Source of the DNA: Sphingomonadales bacterium
Lineage (GTDB): Bacteria > Pseudomonadota > Alphaproteobacteria > Sphingomonadales > Sphingomonadaceae
Assembly (NCBI GenBank): GCA_027489295.1
Contig: JAIYAA010000247.1
Span: forward strand, 1-16,525
Length of the DNA: 16,525 nt
Reading direction: 5' to 3'
The notes under the pieces are model-generated. The model was not told where the DNA came from, did no database searches, and saw nothing but the letters and a program-made list of their open reading frames with translations. The stretch's first letter is position 1; every line of letters begins with the position of its first letter. Both the position numbers and the translations under genes were made by a program. Of this stretch, positions 1 to 7,310 are shown piece after piece.

Positions 1-1413
1 GCCTTCCAGATGGCGAAGCGCTCCAAGGCCTCGCCCGCCACCTTCCTGATGCCGATGTCGTTCGCCTCGCTGCTCGGCGGGCTGATCACGCTGATCGGCA
101 CCTCGCCCAACATCATCGTCAGCCGGGTGCGCGAGGAGATGACCGGCAAGCCCTTCGGCATGTTCGATTATGCGCCGGTGGGGCTGGGGCTCACCCTGGT
201 CGGCTTGGTCTTCCTGCGCTTTGCCTATCGGCTGATCCCGCGCGATCGCCGTGCCGCGCCGACGCTGGGCGAGGCGATGGACATCGAGGATTATGTCACC
301 GAAGCCGCCGTGCCCGAGGGATCTGCCGCCGTGGGCGAAACCGTCGCGGCGTTCCGCCAGCGGCATGATCATGCGGTGGCGGTGACGACCATCCTGCGCG
401 GCGGCATCCGCAGCACCCCCTTCCCGGACAACCGCCTGCGCGCCGACGACCTGCTGATCCTCACCGGCGCGCCCGACGATCTGGAGCGCGTGATCGCCAC
501 CGACGCGCTGGTGCTGGAAGGGCAGGATCGCGCCCAGCCCGATGGCAGCACCGGCGAGGTGGGCGTGATCGAGGCGGTGATCGGCACCGATTCCACCCTG
601 ATCGGCCGCACCGCCGGGCGGCTGGGGCTGCACGAACGCTTCGGCGTGAACCTGATCGCGGTGTCGCGTCAGGGCGAGCGGCTCTCCACGCGGCTCGGCG
701 AGATCGAGCTGCGCGCCGGCGACGTGATCGTGCTGCAGGGCCCGCTCGACCTGCTGTTCGAGCGGCTGGGCGAACTCGGCTGCCTGCCGCTCGCCCAGCG
801 CGAGCTGCGGCTGGGCAGCGCGCGGAAGGGGCTGCTGCCGCTCGCGATCCTCGCGGTAGCGATGGCGGCGACGGCAACCGGCTACGTGCCCGTCGCAGTG
901 GCATTCTTCGCGGCGGCGGGGCTCACCATCCTGCTCGGCGCGCTGCCGGTGCGCGAGGCGTACGAGCATATCGAATGGCCGATCCTGGTAATGCTCGGCG
1001 CGCTGATCCCGGTCAGCGATTCGCTGCGCACCACCGGCGCCAGCAAGATCATCGGCGACAATCTCGGCCATCTGGCGGCAACGCTGCCGCCCTGGGGCGC
1101 GGTGGCGCTGATCCTTGCTGCAGCAATGGCGGTGACACCCTTCCTCAACAACGCCGCGACCGTGCTGGTGATGGCGCCGATCGCCGCGACGTTCGCGGGC
1201 GAGCTCGGCTACCGGCCCGAGGCGTTCCTGATGGCGACGGCGGTGGGCGCGGGCTGCGACTTCCTCACCCCGATCGGCCACCAGTGCAACACGCTGGTGA
1301 TGGGGCCGGGCGGCTACCGGTTCGGCGATTATGCGCGGCTGGGTGCGCCCTTGTCGCTGCTCGTGCTGGTGATAGGGACGATGCTGATCATGGCCGTCTG
1401 GCCGATACATTGA
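1..1413 (+). CDS. SLC13-family permease with two TrkA-C (RCK_C) domains, 3' part
   Basis: This is an inner-membrane anion/sodium-type permease of the SLC13/ArsB-NhaD superfamily. The frame is open from the first base of the window, with three codons before the first ATG at 10, and the protein begins inside a membrane segment, so the N-terminal half lies outside. What can be seen: a membrane stretch containing LIGTSPN (about nt 90-117), a cytoplasmic insert of two TrkA-C-like domains (about nt 300-530 and 560-790) that in related proteins bind small ligands, then the second permease half from about nt 820. That half carries PFLNNAATVLVMAP and TPIGHQCN, the latter matching the second ion-binding hairpin of the family. 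The LIGTSPN and TPIGHQCN pair is what points to SLC13. The substrate (sulfate, dicarboxylate or other) cannot be read from the sequence. qor starts 14 bp downstream and may be co-transcribed. Confidence 0.88.
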   Translation, partial: AFQMAKRSKASPATFLMPMSFASLLGGLITLIGTSPNIIVSRVREEMTGKPFGMFDYAPVGLGLTLVGLVFLRFAYRLIPRDRRAAPTLGEAMDIEDYVTEAAVPEGSAAVGETVAAFRQRHDHAVAVTTILRGGIRSTPFPDNRLRADDLLILTGAPDDLERVIATDALVLEGQDRAQPDGSTGEVGVIEAVIGTDSTLIGRTAGRLGLHERFGVNLIAVSRQGERLSTRLGEIELRAGDVIVLQGPLDLLFERLGELGCLPLAQRELRLGSARKGLLPLAILAVAMAATATGYVPVAVAFFAAAGLTILLGALPVREAYEHIEWPILVMLGALIPVSDSLRTTGASKIIGDNLGHLAATLPPWGAVALILAAAMAVTPFLNNAATVLVMAPIAATFAGELGYRPEAFLMATAVGAGCDFLTPIGHQCNTLVMGPGGYRFGDYARLGAPLSLLVLVIGTMLIMAVWPIH

Positions 1414-1427
1414 GAGAAGGACGCCGC

Positions 1428-2402
1428 ATGGAACACGCGATTCGCTTCGAGCAGACCGGCGGCCCCGAGGTTCTGCAATGGGTCGAAATCGATCTGCCCG
1501 CGCCCGCGCCCGGCGAAGTGCGGCTGCGGACGGAGGCGGCCGGGCTCAACTTCATCGACGTCTATCACCGCACCGGTGTGTATCCGGCGCAGCTGCCCTC
1601 GGGCATCGGCGTCGAGGGTGCCGGCGTGATCGAGGCGGTGGGTGAGGGCGTTACCGGTTTTGCCGTGGGAGATCGCGCGGCGACCTTCGGCCCGGCGCTC
1701 GGCGCTTACGCCACCGCGCGCAATCTGAAGGCGGACGCGCTGTTCAAGCTGCCCGACGACATCCGCAGCGAAACCGCCGCGGCCGTGCTGCTCAAGGGCT
1801 GCACGGTAGAATTCCTCGTCGAACGCGCGGCCAAGGTACAGCCGGGGATGACGGTGCTGGTGCACAGTGCCGCGGGCGGGGTCGGTCAGATCGCGGTGGC
1901 GTGGCTGAAGGCCATCGGCGCGACGGTGATCGGTACGGTGGGCCATGCGGACAAGGTGGAAAAGGCGCGCGCGGTCGGCTGCGACCATGTGCTGCTGTCG
2001 CGCCAGGACGATGTGGCGGCGCGGGTGCGCGAGATCACCGACGGCGCAGGCGTGCCGGTGGTGCTCGACGGCGTCGGCAAGGCGACCTGGGAAGCCTCGC
2101 TCGCGGCGACCGCGCGGCGCGGCCTGATCCTCAGCTATGGCAATGCCAGCGGATCGGTGGAGGGGGTGAAGCTGGCGACGCTCAACCAGCATGGCTCCCT
2201 GTTCGTCACCCGACCCAAGCTGTTCGACTATTACGTGACGGCGGAGGAGCGCGCTGCCGGCGCGGCGCGGCTGTTCCACCTGCTGGAAACCGGCGCGATC
2301 ATGCCCGAGATCGGCCGCCGCTTCGCGCTGCAGGATGCCGCCGAGGCCCACCGCGCCATCGAAGGCGGGCAGACCACCGGATCGACGATCCTGCTGCCCT
2401 GA
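1428..2402 (+). CDS. qor: NADPH:quinone reductase (Qor-type, zinc-free MDR family)
   Basis: This is a soluble, NADPH-dependent quinone oxidoreductase of the medium-chain dehydrogenase/reductase family, 324 aa against 327 in E. coli Qor. It is recognisable along its whole length: GGPEVLQ near residue 11, GLNFIDVYHRTGVYP at 39-53, LPSGIGVEGAGVI at 57-68, the nucleotide-binding AAGGVG at 148-153, the LNQHGSLFVTRP segment, and a TGSTILLP C-terminus. The structural-zinc cysteine cluster of alcohol dehydrogenases is absent, as expected for this subfamily. I chose the ATG at 1428 because homology starts there and GAGAAGG lies 8-15 bases upstream; the same frame is open far upstream, but only as a shadow of the permease gene. 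The family reduces quinones, usually by one electron, and the true physiological substrate is uncertain. It ends 7 bp from the convergent lipoprotein gene. Confidence 0.93.
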   Translation: MEHAIRFEQTGGPEVLQWVEIDLPAPAPGEVRLRTEAAGLNFIDVYHRTGVYPAQLPSGIGVEGAGVIEAVGEGVTGFAVGDRAATFGPALGAYATARNLKADALFKLPDDIRSETAAAVLLKGCTVEFLVERAAKVQPGMTVLVHSAAGGVGQIAVAWLKAIGATVIGTVGHADKVEKARAVGCDHVLLSRQDDVAARVREITDGAGVPVVLDGVGKATWEASLAATARRGLILSYGNASGSVEGVKLATLNQHGSLFVTRPKLFDYYVTAEERAAGAARLFHLLETGAIMPEIGRRFALQDAAEAHRAIEGGQTTGSTILLP

Positions 2403-2409
2403 GCCGCGC

Positions 2410-2793
2410 CTATCGCCGCTTGCCGAGCGCCGCGACGCAGCTCGCCTGGTCGAGCGGGCTGCCGTCGCGCTGCCGCGCGTCGACCCAGGTGACGGTCGCC
2501 GCACCGCTGCCATGCTCGGGCGGATAGAGATAGGCATCGAGCACGCAGATGGGGCCCACGAACTGCAGCTTGCGGCCCTTGCCCTCGCTCGCGTCGAGCC
2601 GCGGCTGGCCGAAGCGGGCAAGCAGCTGCGGTGCGGTCAGTCCGCGGATCGGCGCGAGATTTGCCGGCTGCTCGGGCACCTGCACCCGGCCCGGCACCGG
2701 CAAGGGGCCGGCCGGTCGCGCTGCGGGCACCGTGCCCGAACAGGCGGCGACCAGCAGCGCCACCAGCGGCATGGACGGCTTGACGATACGCAT
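2410..2793 (-). CDS. Small secreted lipoprotein of unknown function
   Basis: This 127-aa protein has a signal peptide ending in the lipobox LVAAC, with the lipidated cysteine at residue 18. It should therefore be exported and anchored to a membrane facing the periplasm. A Pro/Ala-rich linker follows, then a compact domain with TAPQLLARFGQP, a short stretch around GPICVLDAYLYPP and a C-terminal cysteine (ASCVAAL). The two mature-domain cysteines could form a disulfide. The LLxxFGxP plus C-LDxxLYP pattern resembles small lipoproteins common in alphaproteobacteria; no function is known to me. I set the start at the ATG opposite 2793 because it places the signal peptide correctly. The frame continues 30 codons upstream, but those residues are Arg-rich and unlike a signal sequence. 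It is divergent from the adenosine kinase gene and convergent with qor. Confidence 0.8.
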   Translation of the reverse strand: MRIVKPSMPLVALLVAACSGTVPAARPAGPLPVPGRVQVPEQPANLAPIRGLTAPQLLARFGQPRLDASEGKGRKLQFVGPICVLDAYLYPPEHGSGAATVTWVDARQRDGSPLDQASCVAALGKRR

Positions 2794-2875
2794 GGCGTTC
2801 AAACGGATTTCCCTTGGTTGCACTCTCACCAGCCTCTCTCTACGGCGACGCCCATTGCAATTGGAGCCCTGAACC

Positions 2876-3874
2876 TTGACCAACCCCCGCTATGACGTGG
2901 TCGCGATCGGCAACGCCATCGTCGACATTCTCGCCCAGGCCGACGACGCCTTCATCGAATCGATCGGCGTGCCCAAGGGTTCGATGCAGCTGATGTTTTC
3001 GCCCGAGGAAGCCGACGCGCTCTACGCCAAAATGGGTCCGGGGCGTGAGGTTTCGGGCGGTTCGGCGGCAAACACCGTTGCAGGCATCGCCGCGCTCGGC
3101 GGCAAGGCGGCGTTCATCGGCCAGGTGGCCGACGACCAGCTCGGCACCGTTTTCGCGCACGACATCCGCGCCGCCGGCGTGCATTTCGACACCGCCGTGC
3201 GCCCGGGCCAGCCGACCACCGCGCGCTGCCTGATCTTCGTGACGCCGGACGGTCAGCGCACGATGAACACCTTCCTCGGCGCCTCGCAGTTCCTGCCCGC
3301 CGATGCGCTGGACGAGGCGATGATCGCGGACGGCGCGATCCTCTATCTCGAAGGCTATCTGTGGGATCCGGAAGAGCCGCGCGCCGCGATGCGCAAGGCG
3401 ATCGACATCGCCCGTGCCGCCGGCCGCAAGGTCGCCTTCACTTTGTCCGACGTGTTCTGCATCTCGCGTCACGGCGACGATTTCCGCCAGCTGATCGCCG
3501 ACGGCCTGATCGACATCCTGTTCGCCAACGAGGCCGAACTGCTCGCGCTGTGCGCGCATGAGGATTTCGAAGCGGCGGTGCAGCACATCCATGGCAAGGT
3601 GCCGCTACTCGTCGTCACCCGCAGCGAGAAGGGTGCGATTGCCCTGCAGGGCGACGAGCGGGTCGAGGTTTCCGCCGAGCCGATCCACGCGCTGGTCGAT
3701 ACCACCGGTGCGGGCGACATGTTCGCCGCCGGCTTCCTGCACGGCCAGGCGCAGGGTAAGGGCCTGGAAGACTCGCTCCGCCTCGGCGCGATCTGCGCGG
3801 CGGAGATCATCCAGCATTACGGCGCGCGTGCCGAGAAGGACCTGAAGGCGCTCGCCGCCGCCAAGATCGGCTGA
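2876..3874 (+). CDS. Adenosine kinase-like PfkB sugar kinase
   Basis: This 332-aa cytoplasmic kinase of the PfkB/ribokinase family is probably an adenosine kinase, phosphorylating adenosine to AMP with ATP. Such a role would salvage adenosine released by S-adenosylhomocysteine hydrolysis. Visible features: the N-terminal YDVVAIGNAIVD, PfkB signature 1 around GGSAANTVAGIAALGG (residues 61-76), the NEAE metal/phosphate motif at 218-221, and signature 2 DTTGAGDMFAAGFLHG at 275-290 with the catalytic base Asp281. The start is TTG at 2876; a GGAG at 2863-2866 with 9-nt spacing supports it, no ATG lies nearby, and the conserved N-terminus begins right after it. The gene ends at a strong terminator. 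Substrate assignment rests on overall resemblance to bacterial adenosine kinases; a different nucleoside or sugar is possible. Confidence 0.88.
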   Translation: MTNPRYDVVAIGNAIVDILAQADDAFIESIGVPKGSMQLMFSPEEADALYAKMGPGREVSGGSAANTVAGIAALGGKAAFIGQVADDQLGTVFAHDIRAAGVHFDTAVRPGQPTTARCLIFVTPDGQRTMNTFLGASQFLPADALDEAMIADGAILYLEGYLWDPEEPRAAMRKAIDIARAAGRKVAFTLSDVFCISRHGDDFRQLIADGLIDILFANEAELLALCAHEDFEAAVQHIHGKVPLLVVTRSEKGAIALQGDERVEVSAEPIHALVDTTGAGDMFAAGFLHGQAQGKGLEDSLRLGAICAAEIIQHYGARAEKDLKALAAAKIG

Positions 3875-3898
3875 TCGCGTCCGCGACGCAAAGAAGAA

Positions 3899-3933
3899 GG
3901 GCCGGAGGATCGCTCCTCCGGCCCTTTCTTTTT
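3899..3933. terminator. Bidirectional intrinsic terminator between convergent genes
   Basis: An 11-bp perfect stem (3899-3909 with 3914-3924, arms GGGCCGGAGGA and TCCTCCGGCCC) closes a 4-nt loop. A T-rich tract (3925-3933) follows on the + strand. On the left side an A-rich run (about 3890-3898) gives the matching T-rich tract on the - strand. It lies between the kinase gene stop and the stop of the convergent APC transporter gene, so it very likely ends both transcripts. Confidence 0.92.
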
Positions 3934-3947
3934 GTCCGATCGAAGGA

Positions 3948-5474
3948 TCAGCGGGTGCCGGGCACCGGCGGCTCCAGATCCTCATAGGCGTCCGGGCCGT
4001 CGCGGTCGTCGATCCCGCGGCCGACATGGCTGCGGGAGCGGCTATAGCCGTAATAGACCACGAGGCCGACGGCCGCCCAGCCGAAGAACAGCGCGATCGT
4101 CGGGCCCGACAGGCTGACGAACAGATAGAGGCAGCCCGCGATCGCGATCGGCGCGGTGACCATGATCGCCGGGGTGCGGAACGGGCGGTGGCGCTTCGGA
4201 TCGGTCTTGCGCAGCACCATCACCGCGACCGACACCGCCGCGAAGGCGAACAGCGTGCCGGAGTTCGACACGTCCGCCAGCAGGCCCACCGGGAAGAAGG
4301 CGGCGAACAGCGACACGAAGATGCCGGTGAGGATCGTGATGACGTGCGGCGTGTGCCACTTGGGGTGCACGCGCGAGAAGAACTCGGGCAGCAGGCCGTC
4401 ACGGCTCATCACGAAGAAGATGCGGGTCTGGCCGAACATCATCATCAGAATGACCGAGGGCAGCGCGATGATCGCCGCCGCACCTACCAGCCAGCCGAGG
4501 AACGGGTGGCCGATCGAGCGCAGCGTCCACGCCAGCGCTTCCTTCGAGCAGACCACGGCCTGTTCGGAGAGCGCGGCGCAGGCCTGCGACAGTGCAGGCG
4601 TGCCGGGCGACAGGACTTCGCCGGCAGGACCATGGACGGGCTGCGCGCCGACGGTGCCGATCACGCCCGAGGCGACGAGCATGTAGAAGATGGTGCAGAT
4701 CGCGAGGCTGCCGATCAGGCCGATCGGCATGTTGCGCTGCGGGTTCTTGGTCTCCTCGGCGGCGGTCGAGACCGCGTCGAAGCCGACATAGGCGAAGAAG
4801 ATCGAGGCGGCGGCGCCCGAGATGCCGGCAAAGCCGAGCGGCGCGAACGGGGTGAACTGGCCGGTCTTCAGCACCGGCAGGGTGACGACCACGAACATCG
4901 CCAGCGCAAGGATCTTGATGCCGACCAGCACCGCGTTGACCGAGGCGCTTTCCTTGGTGCCCTTCACCAGCAGCGCGGTGACGATCGCGGCAACCGCCAT
5001 CGCGGGCAGGTTGATCATGCCGCCGTCGAACGGCCCGCGGATCAGCTGCAACGGCACCTCGATGCCGAAATTATGCTGGATGAAGCCCATCATATAGCCG
5101 GACCAGCCGACCGAGACGGCGCCGGCCGCGATCGCATATTCGAGGATCAACGCCCAGCCGACCATCCAGGCGACCAGCTCGCCCATCACCGCATAGCTGT
5201 AAGTATAGGCGGAGCCGGAAACCGGCACCATCGCCGCCATTTCGGCGTAGCAAAGCGCTGCCACCGCGCAGACGAAGCCGGCGATGACGAACGAGATCAT
5301 CATGCCCGGGCCGGCCTTTTGCGCGGCCTCGGCGGTGAGCACGAAGATGCCGGTGCCGATCACCGCGCCGATGCCGAGCATGGTCAGCTGGAAGGCGCCG
5401 AGCGAGCGGTGGAGCGATTTCTTTTCGGCTGTGGCTAGAATGGCATCGAGAGGCTTTACGCGCCCGAATATCAT
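3948..5474 (-). CDS. APC-family amino acid permease (cationic amino acid transporter type)
   Basis: This 508-aa inner-membrane transporter belongs to the amino acid-polyamine-organocation superfamily and has about twelve hydrophobic segments. The first helix carries the family hallmark GIGAVIGTGIF (residues 34-44), and helix 6 includes FFAYVGFDAVSTAAEETKNP, typical of the CAT/YfnA branch. A longer external loop around residues 275-310 contains two cysteines, in QACAALSEQ and VVCSKEAL. The C-terminal tail is charged and probably cytoplasmic. The start at the ATG opposite 5474 is preceded by AGGGA very close to the codon; homology to the family begins about 20 residues in. Substrate is most likely an amino acid, but which one cannot be read. 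It stands alone: the HIT gene upstream ends 132 bp away on the same strand, and I see no convincing promoter in that gap. Confidence 0.92.
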   Translation of the reverse strand: MIFGRVKPLDAILATAEKKSLHRSLGAFQLTMLGIGAVIGTGIFVLTAEAAQKAGPGMMISFVIAGFVCAVAALCYAEMAAMVPVSGSAYTYSYAVMGELVAWMVGWALILEYAIAAGAVSVGWSGYMMGFIQHNFGIEVPLQLIRGPFDGGMINLPAMAVAAIVTALLVKGTKESASVNAVLVGIKILALAMFVVVTLPVLKTGQFTPFAPLGFAGISGAAASIFFAYVGFDAVSTAAEETKNPQRNMPIGLIGSLAICTIFYMLVASGVIGTVGAQPVHGPAGEVLSPGTPALSQACAALSEQAVVCSKEALAWTLRSIGHPFLGWLVGAAAIIALPSVILMMMFGQTRIFFVMSRDGLLPEFFSRVHPKWHTPHVITILTGIFVSLFAAFFPVGLLADVSNSGTLFAFAAVSVAVMVLRKTDPKRHRPFRTPAIMVTAPIAIAGCLYLFVSLSGPTIALFFGWAAVGLVVYYGYSRSRSHVGRGIDDRDGPDAYEDLEPPVPGTR

Positions 5475-5606
5475 TTCCCTGATCCCCTATGCGGCGAGCG
5501 TTGCGCCGCCCCCAAATTGGTAAAGCGCGGAGCCTAACCCCAAATGCGGGCCGCGCAATCCCTTACGGCGTACCAACGCGAAACAATGTTGCGCCGAAAT
5601 CGCGGC

Positions 5607-5984
5607 TCAGCGCGCCAGCATCGGCCCGAGCGGTTGCCCGGCAAAGATATGGACGTGGAGGTGCGGCACCTCCTGCCCGGCGTCGAGCCCGGTATTGGCG
5701 AGTAGGCGATAGCCCGGCTCGACCAGCCCCGCCGCGCGCGCGACCGCGCCCACCGCACGGACGAAGCCGGCGATCTCGGCATCCGGGGCATTGGCCGAGA
5801 AATCGTCCCAGCTGACATAGGCGCCGGTGGGGATCACCAGGATATGGTGCGGGGCCTGGGGCGCGATGTCGTGAAAGGCGAGGGCATAGTCGTCCTCATA
5901 GACCTTCTTCGCCGGAATCTCGCCGCGCAGGATCTTGGCGAAGACATTCTGGTCGTCATAGGGCTTGGTCGGGTCGATCGGCAT
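5607..5984 (-). CDS. HIT-family (HinT-like) nucleotide hydrolase
   Basis: This small cytoplasmic histidine-triad protein (125 aa from this start) has the active-site motif HLHVHIFAG close to the C-terminus, preceded by the core strand motif HHILVIPTGAYVSWDD. Family members hydrolyse adenosine phosphoramidates and similar phosphoamide bonds; the middle His of the triad is the expected nucleophile. Two starts are plausible: this ATG, with GGAG 6 nt upstream, or a GTG at 5999 with AGGGGAGG 5 nt upstream that adds MTEHP. I prefer the ATG because conserved sequence (MPIDPTKPYDDQN) begins there. The gene follows hisE by 58 bp on the same strand and is probably co-transcribed with it. The gap contains inverted repeats that can cover the ribosome binding site. 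A direct role in histidine synthesis is not known. Confidence 0.92.
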   Translation of the reverse strand: MPIDPTKPYDDQNVFAKILRGEIPAKKVYEDDYALAFHDIAPQAPHHILVIPTGAYVSWDDFSANAPDAEIAGFVRAVGAVARAAGLVEPGYRLLANTGLDAGQEVPHLHVHIFAGQPLGPMLAR

Positions 5985-6001
5985 TGGGTGCTCCGTCACA
6001 A

Positions 6002-6035
6002 GATCCTCCCCTTACAGGCGAGGATCGAGGGGAGG
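6002..6035. repeat. Nested inverted repeats over the HIT gene ribosome binding site
   Basis: CCTCCCCT (6005-6012) and AGGGGAGG (6028-6035) form a perfect 8-bp inverted repeat. Within it, GATCCTC (6002-6008) also pairs perfectly with GAGGATC (6020-6026). Both pairings use the same left arm, so they exclude each other. In the hisE-HIT mRNA (minus strand) that arm is the AGGGGAGG Shine-Dalgarno of the upstream GTG start of the HIT gene. The 11-mer ATCCTCCCCTT (6003-6013) recurs at 14513-14523, so this may also be one copy of a dispersed intergenic palindrome. Confidence 0.6.
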
Positions 6036-6042
6036 GAAGTGC

Positions 6043-6360
6043 CTAGGCCCCCCGCGCCGCCTTTTCGGCGATGCCGGACACGCCCTCGCGCCGCGCCAGC
6101 TCGGCGCGGACATCGTCGAGGCTGAGGTCCATGTCGGCCAGCAGCACGAGCAAGTGGAAGAGAAGGTCGGCCGATTCCTTCACGACCTCCTCGCGATCGT
6201 CCTGGATGGCGGCGATCACCGCTTCGGTGGCTTCCTCGCCCAGCTTCTGCGCGATCTTCGCGCGGCCGCGGGCGGTGAGCTTGGCGACATAGCTGGTCGC
6301 GGGGTCGCCCAGGCGGCGGTCGCGGATTGTCTGTTCGAGGGTGTCGAGAAGGTCGGCCAT
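6043..6360 (-). CDS. hisE: Phosphoribosyl-ATP pyrophosphatase
   Basis: HisE hydrolyses phosphoribosyl-ATP to phosphoribosyl-AMP and pyrophosphate, the second step of histidine synthesis, in the cytoplasm. The 105-aa protein has the all-helical MazG-like fold signature: ATSYVAKL, then KLGEEATEAVIAA (acidic residues 42-46) and ESADLLFHLLVLLAD (Glu62, Asp65), which together bind the metal. It is a stand-alone HisE, not fused to HisI. The ATG at 6360 is preceded by a closely spaced GGAG, and homology begins at this Met. The frame runs upstream only as a shadow of the divergent DUF454 gene. A perfect TTGACA lies 35 nt upstream. In many alphaproteobacteria hisE directly follows hisF; here an opposite-strand gene and a small ORF separate them, so hisE needs its own promoter. 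Confidence 0.95.
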   Translation of the reverse strand: MADLLDTLEQTIRDRRLGDPATSYVAKLTARGRAKIAQKLGEEATEAVIAAIQDDREEVVKESADLLFHLLVLLADMDLSLDDVRAELARREGVSGIAEKAARGA

Positions 6361-6366
6361 GGTCTC

Positions 6367-6395
6367 CGGCTGCGGGAGCCGTGCGGCGCTGTCAA
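6367..6395 (-). promoter_or_regulatory. Possible hisE promoter
   Basis: On the minus strand a perfect TTGACA (6395-6390) stands 35 nt upstream of the hisE ATG. No recognisable -10 hexamer is found at 16-18 nt spacing (the 17-nt position reads CAGCCG). The call rests on the perfect -35 match and on the need for a promoter here, since the hisF transcript cannot reach hisE without crossing an opposite-strand gene. Confidence 0.35.
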
Positions 6396-6462
6396 TCCTG
6401 AGGCGCGGGATTGCGGTGCTTCCCTTATGGTAGCTGCGAGCGATTCGCGGCAGCGGGACAGG

Positions 6463-6870
6463 ATGACGATGGTGCAGGAACGCGAGTCCGGGGCAGGGCA
6501 GGGGCGGCTCTCGCGACCCCTGTGGCTGGTGCTGGGGCTCGTGTTCCTCGCGCTCGGATTCATCGGCGCGCTGCTGCCGCTGATGCCGACGACGATCTTC
6601 CTGATCCTCGCCGCCGGTTGCTTCGCCCGCTCCTCGCCGCGGCTGGAGGCATGGCTGCTCGAACATCCGCGATTCGGGCCCACGCTGGTGGCCTGGCGCG
6701 AACAGGGCGCGATCCCGCGCAAGGGCAAGGCGATGGCCTGCGCCGGCATGGCGCTCGGCTACGGCCTGTTCGCCTGGGGCGCGCGGCCGGGGCCTTGGCT
6801 GGCGGTCGGCGTGGCGGCGGCGATGCTGGGATGCGCGTGGTATGTGCTGAGCCGGCCGACGGCGAGTTAG
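6463..6870 (+). CDS. DUF454 (YbaN-like) inner membrane protein
   Basis: This 135-aa membrane protein belongs to the DUF454/YbaN family, whose function is unknown. The family hallmark is clear: a first hydrophobic segment (LWLVLGLVFLALGFIGALLP), then PLMPTTIFLILAAGCFARSSPRLEAWLLEHPRFGP. A basic linker (IPRKGKA) and two short hydrophobic stretches follow. Start choice is open: ATG at 6463, or ATG at 6469 (two residues shorter), which has AGGA at a better 5-nt spacing; an in-frame ATG at 6427 is less likely. The gene sits head-to-head with hisE and tail-to-tail with the 117-aa ORF, on the opposite strand to the whole his block. Its codon use and GC resemble the core genes, unlike the ORF next to it. 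Confidence 0.85.
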   Translation: MTMVQERESGAGQGRLSRPLWLVLGLVFLALGFIGALLPLMPTTIFLILAAGCFARSSPRLEAWLLEHPRFGPTLVAWREQGAIPRKGKAMACAGMALGYGLFAWGARPGPWLAVGVAAAMLGCAWYVLSRPTAS

Positions 6871-6904
6871 TGGCGCTATGTTTTGGATAGGTGGACAGCA
6901 GACG

Positions 6905-7258
6905 CTAAACGCGCCTTAATTTGATCGCGTAGGCATCGAGATATGCTAGCGTCACGTCGAGATTTTCGGGCCTCGACACGATCTTACGGCCGCCAAGCCA
7001 CCACAGCCACCGGCTTTTGAAACGCGGTCGCCAACTGTACGCGACGAATGTGTCGTCCTTGAACTCCACATTGAAAAGGGGCTCGTAGCCAAACTCGGGA
7101 GCAAAAGGGAGACGCTGGTTCAATCCTGCTGCGAAGGCCAAGATGTCCGCCCGCAACTCATCAGCCGTAATTCGCCCGATGGTATAGCGAAGCTCCCCCA
7201 CAACCAATGTGGTATTATGGTCTGACGGCCATTGCCCAGAGCTCATCTCGATCAGCAT
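6905..7258 (-). CDS. Hypothetical 117-aa protein in low-GC insert
   Basis: I do not recognise this protein. From the ATG at 7258 it has 117 residues, with no signal peptide, no convincing membrane helix and no cysteine. Visible features are a Trp-rich basic patch (FKSRWLWWLGGRKIVSRP), aromatic residues spread along the chain (FGYEPLFNVEF, FVAYSWRPRF) and a C-terminal stretch LAYLDAYAIKLRRV. The frame is open back to a GTG at 7339 that touches the hisF stop, but those extra 27 residues look like read-through and the ATG lacks a clear Shine-Dalgarno. By hand count GC over 6961-7260 is about 56%, against about 70% in hisF, which suggests acquired DNA. A TTGACC box 35 nt upstream could drive it. 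It could be a real acquired gene or a chance frame; the balanced amino acid composition favours a gene. Confidence 0.6.
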   Translation of the reverse strand: MLIEMSSGQWPSDHNTTLVVGELRYTIGRITADELRADILAFAAGLNQRLPFAPEFGYEPLFNVEFKDDTFVAYSWRPRFKSRWLWWLGGRKIVSRPENLDVTLAYLDAYAIKLRRV

Positions 7259-7264
7259 CGGACC

Positions 7265-7293
7265 ATCGTCACAGGTCGCGGTCTCACGGTCAA
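7265..7293 (-). promoter_or_regulatory. Candidate promoter of the 117-aa ORF
   Basis: On the minus strand TTGACC (7293-7288), a 17-nt spacer and GACGAT (7270-7265) end 6 nt before the ATG at 7258. Transcription would begin at or next to the start codon. The -35 is good and the -10 is weak. Confidence 0.35.
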
Positions 7294-7310
7294 CTGCGCC
7301 ACTGCAAAGC

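Noticed and set aside
975..1427. N-terminal 151-codon extension of the qor frame
   Set aside because: It overlaps the permease gene in another frame, is Arg/Gly/Ala-rich, and qor homology and a Shine-Dalgarno both place the start at 1428.
4026..5438. 470-codon open frame antisense to the APC transporter
   Set aside because: The translation is a low-complexity mix of Asp, His, Arg and Gly, typical of the complement of a hydrophobic membrane protein gene in GC-rich DNA.
5475..5606. Promoter for the APC transporter in the gap after the HIT gene
   Set aside because: The best pair (TTGCGC with TAGGCT at 16-nt spacing) is too weak to call, and no operator-like repeat is visible.
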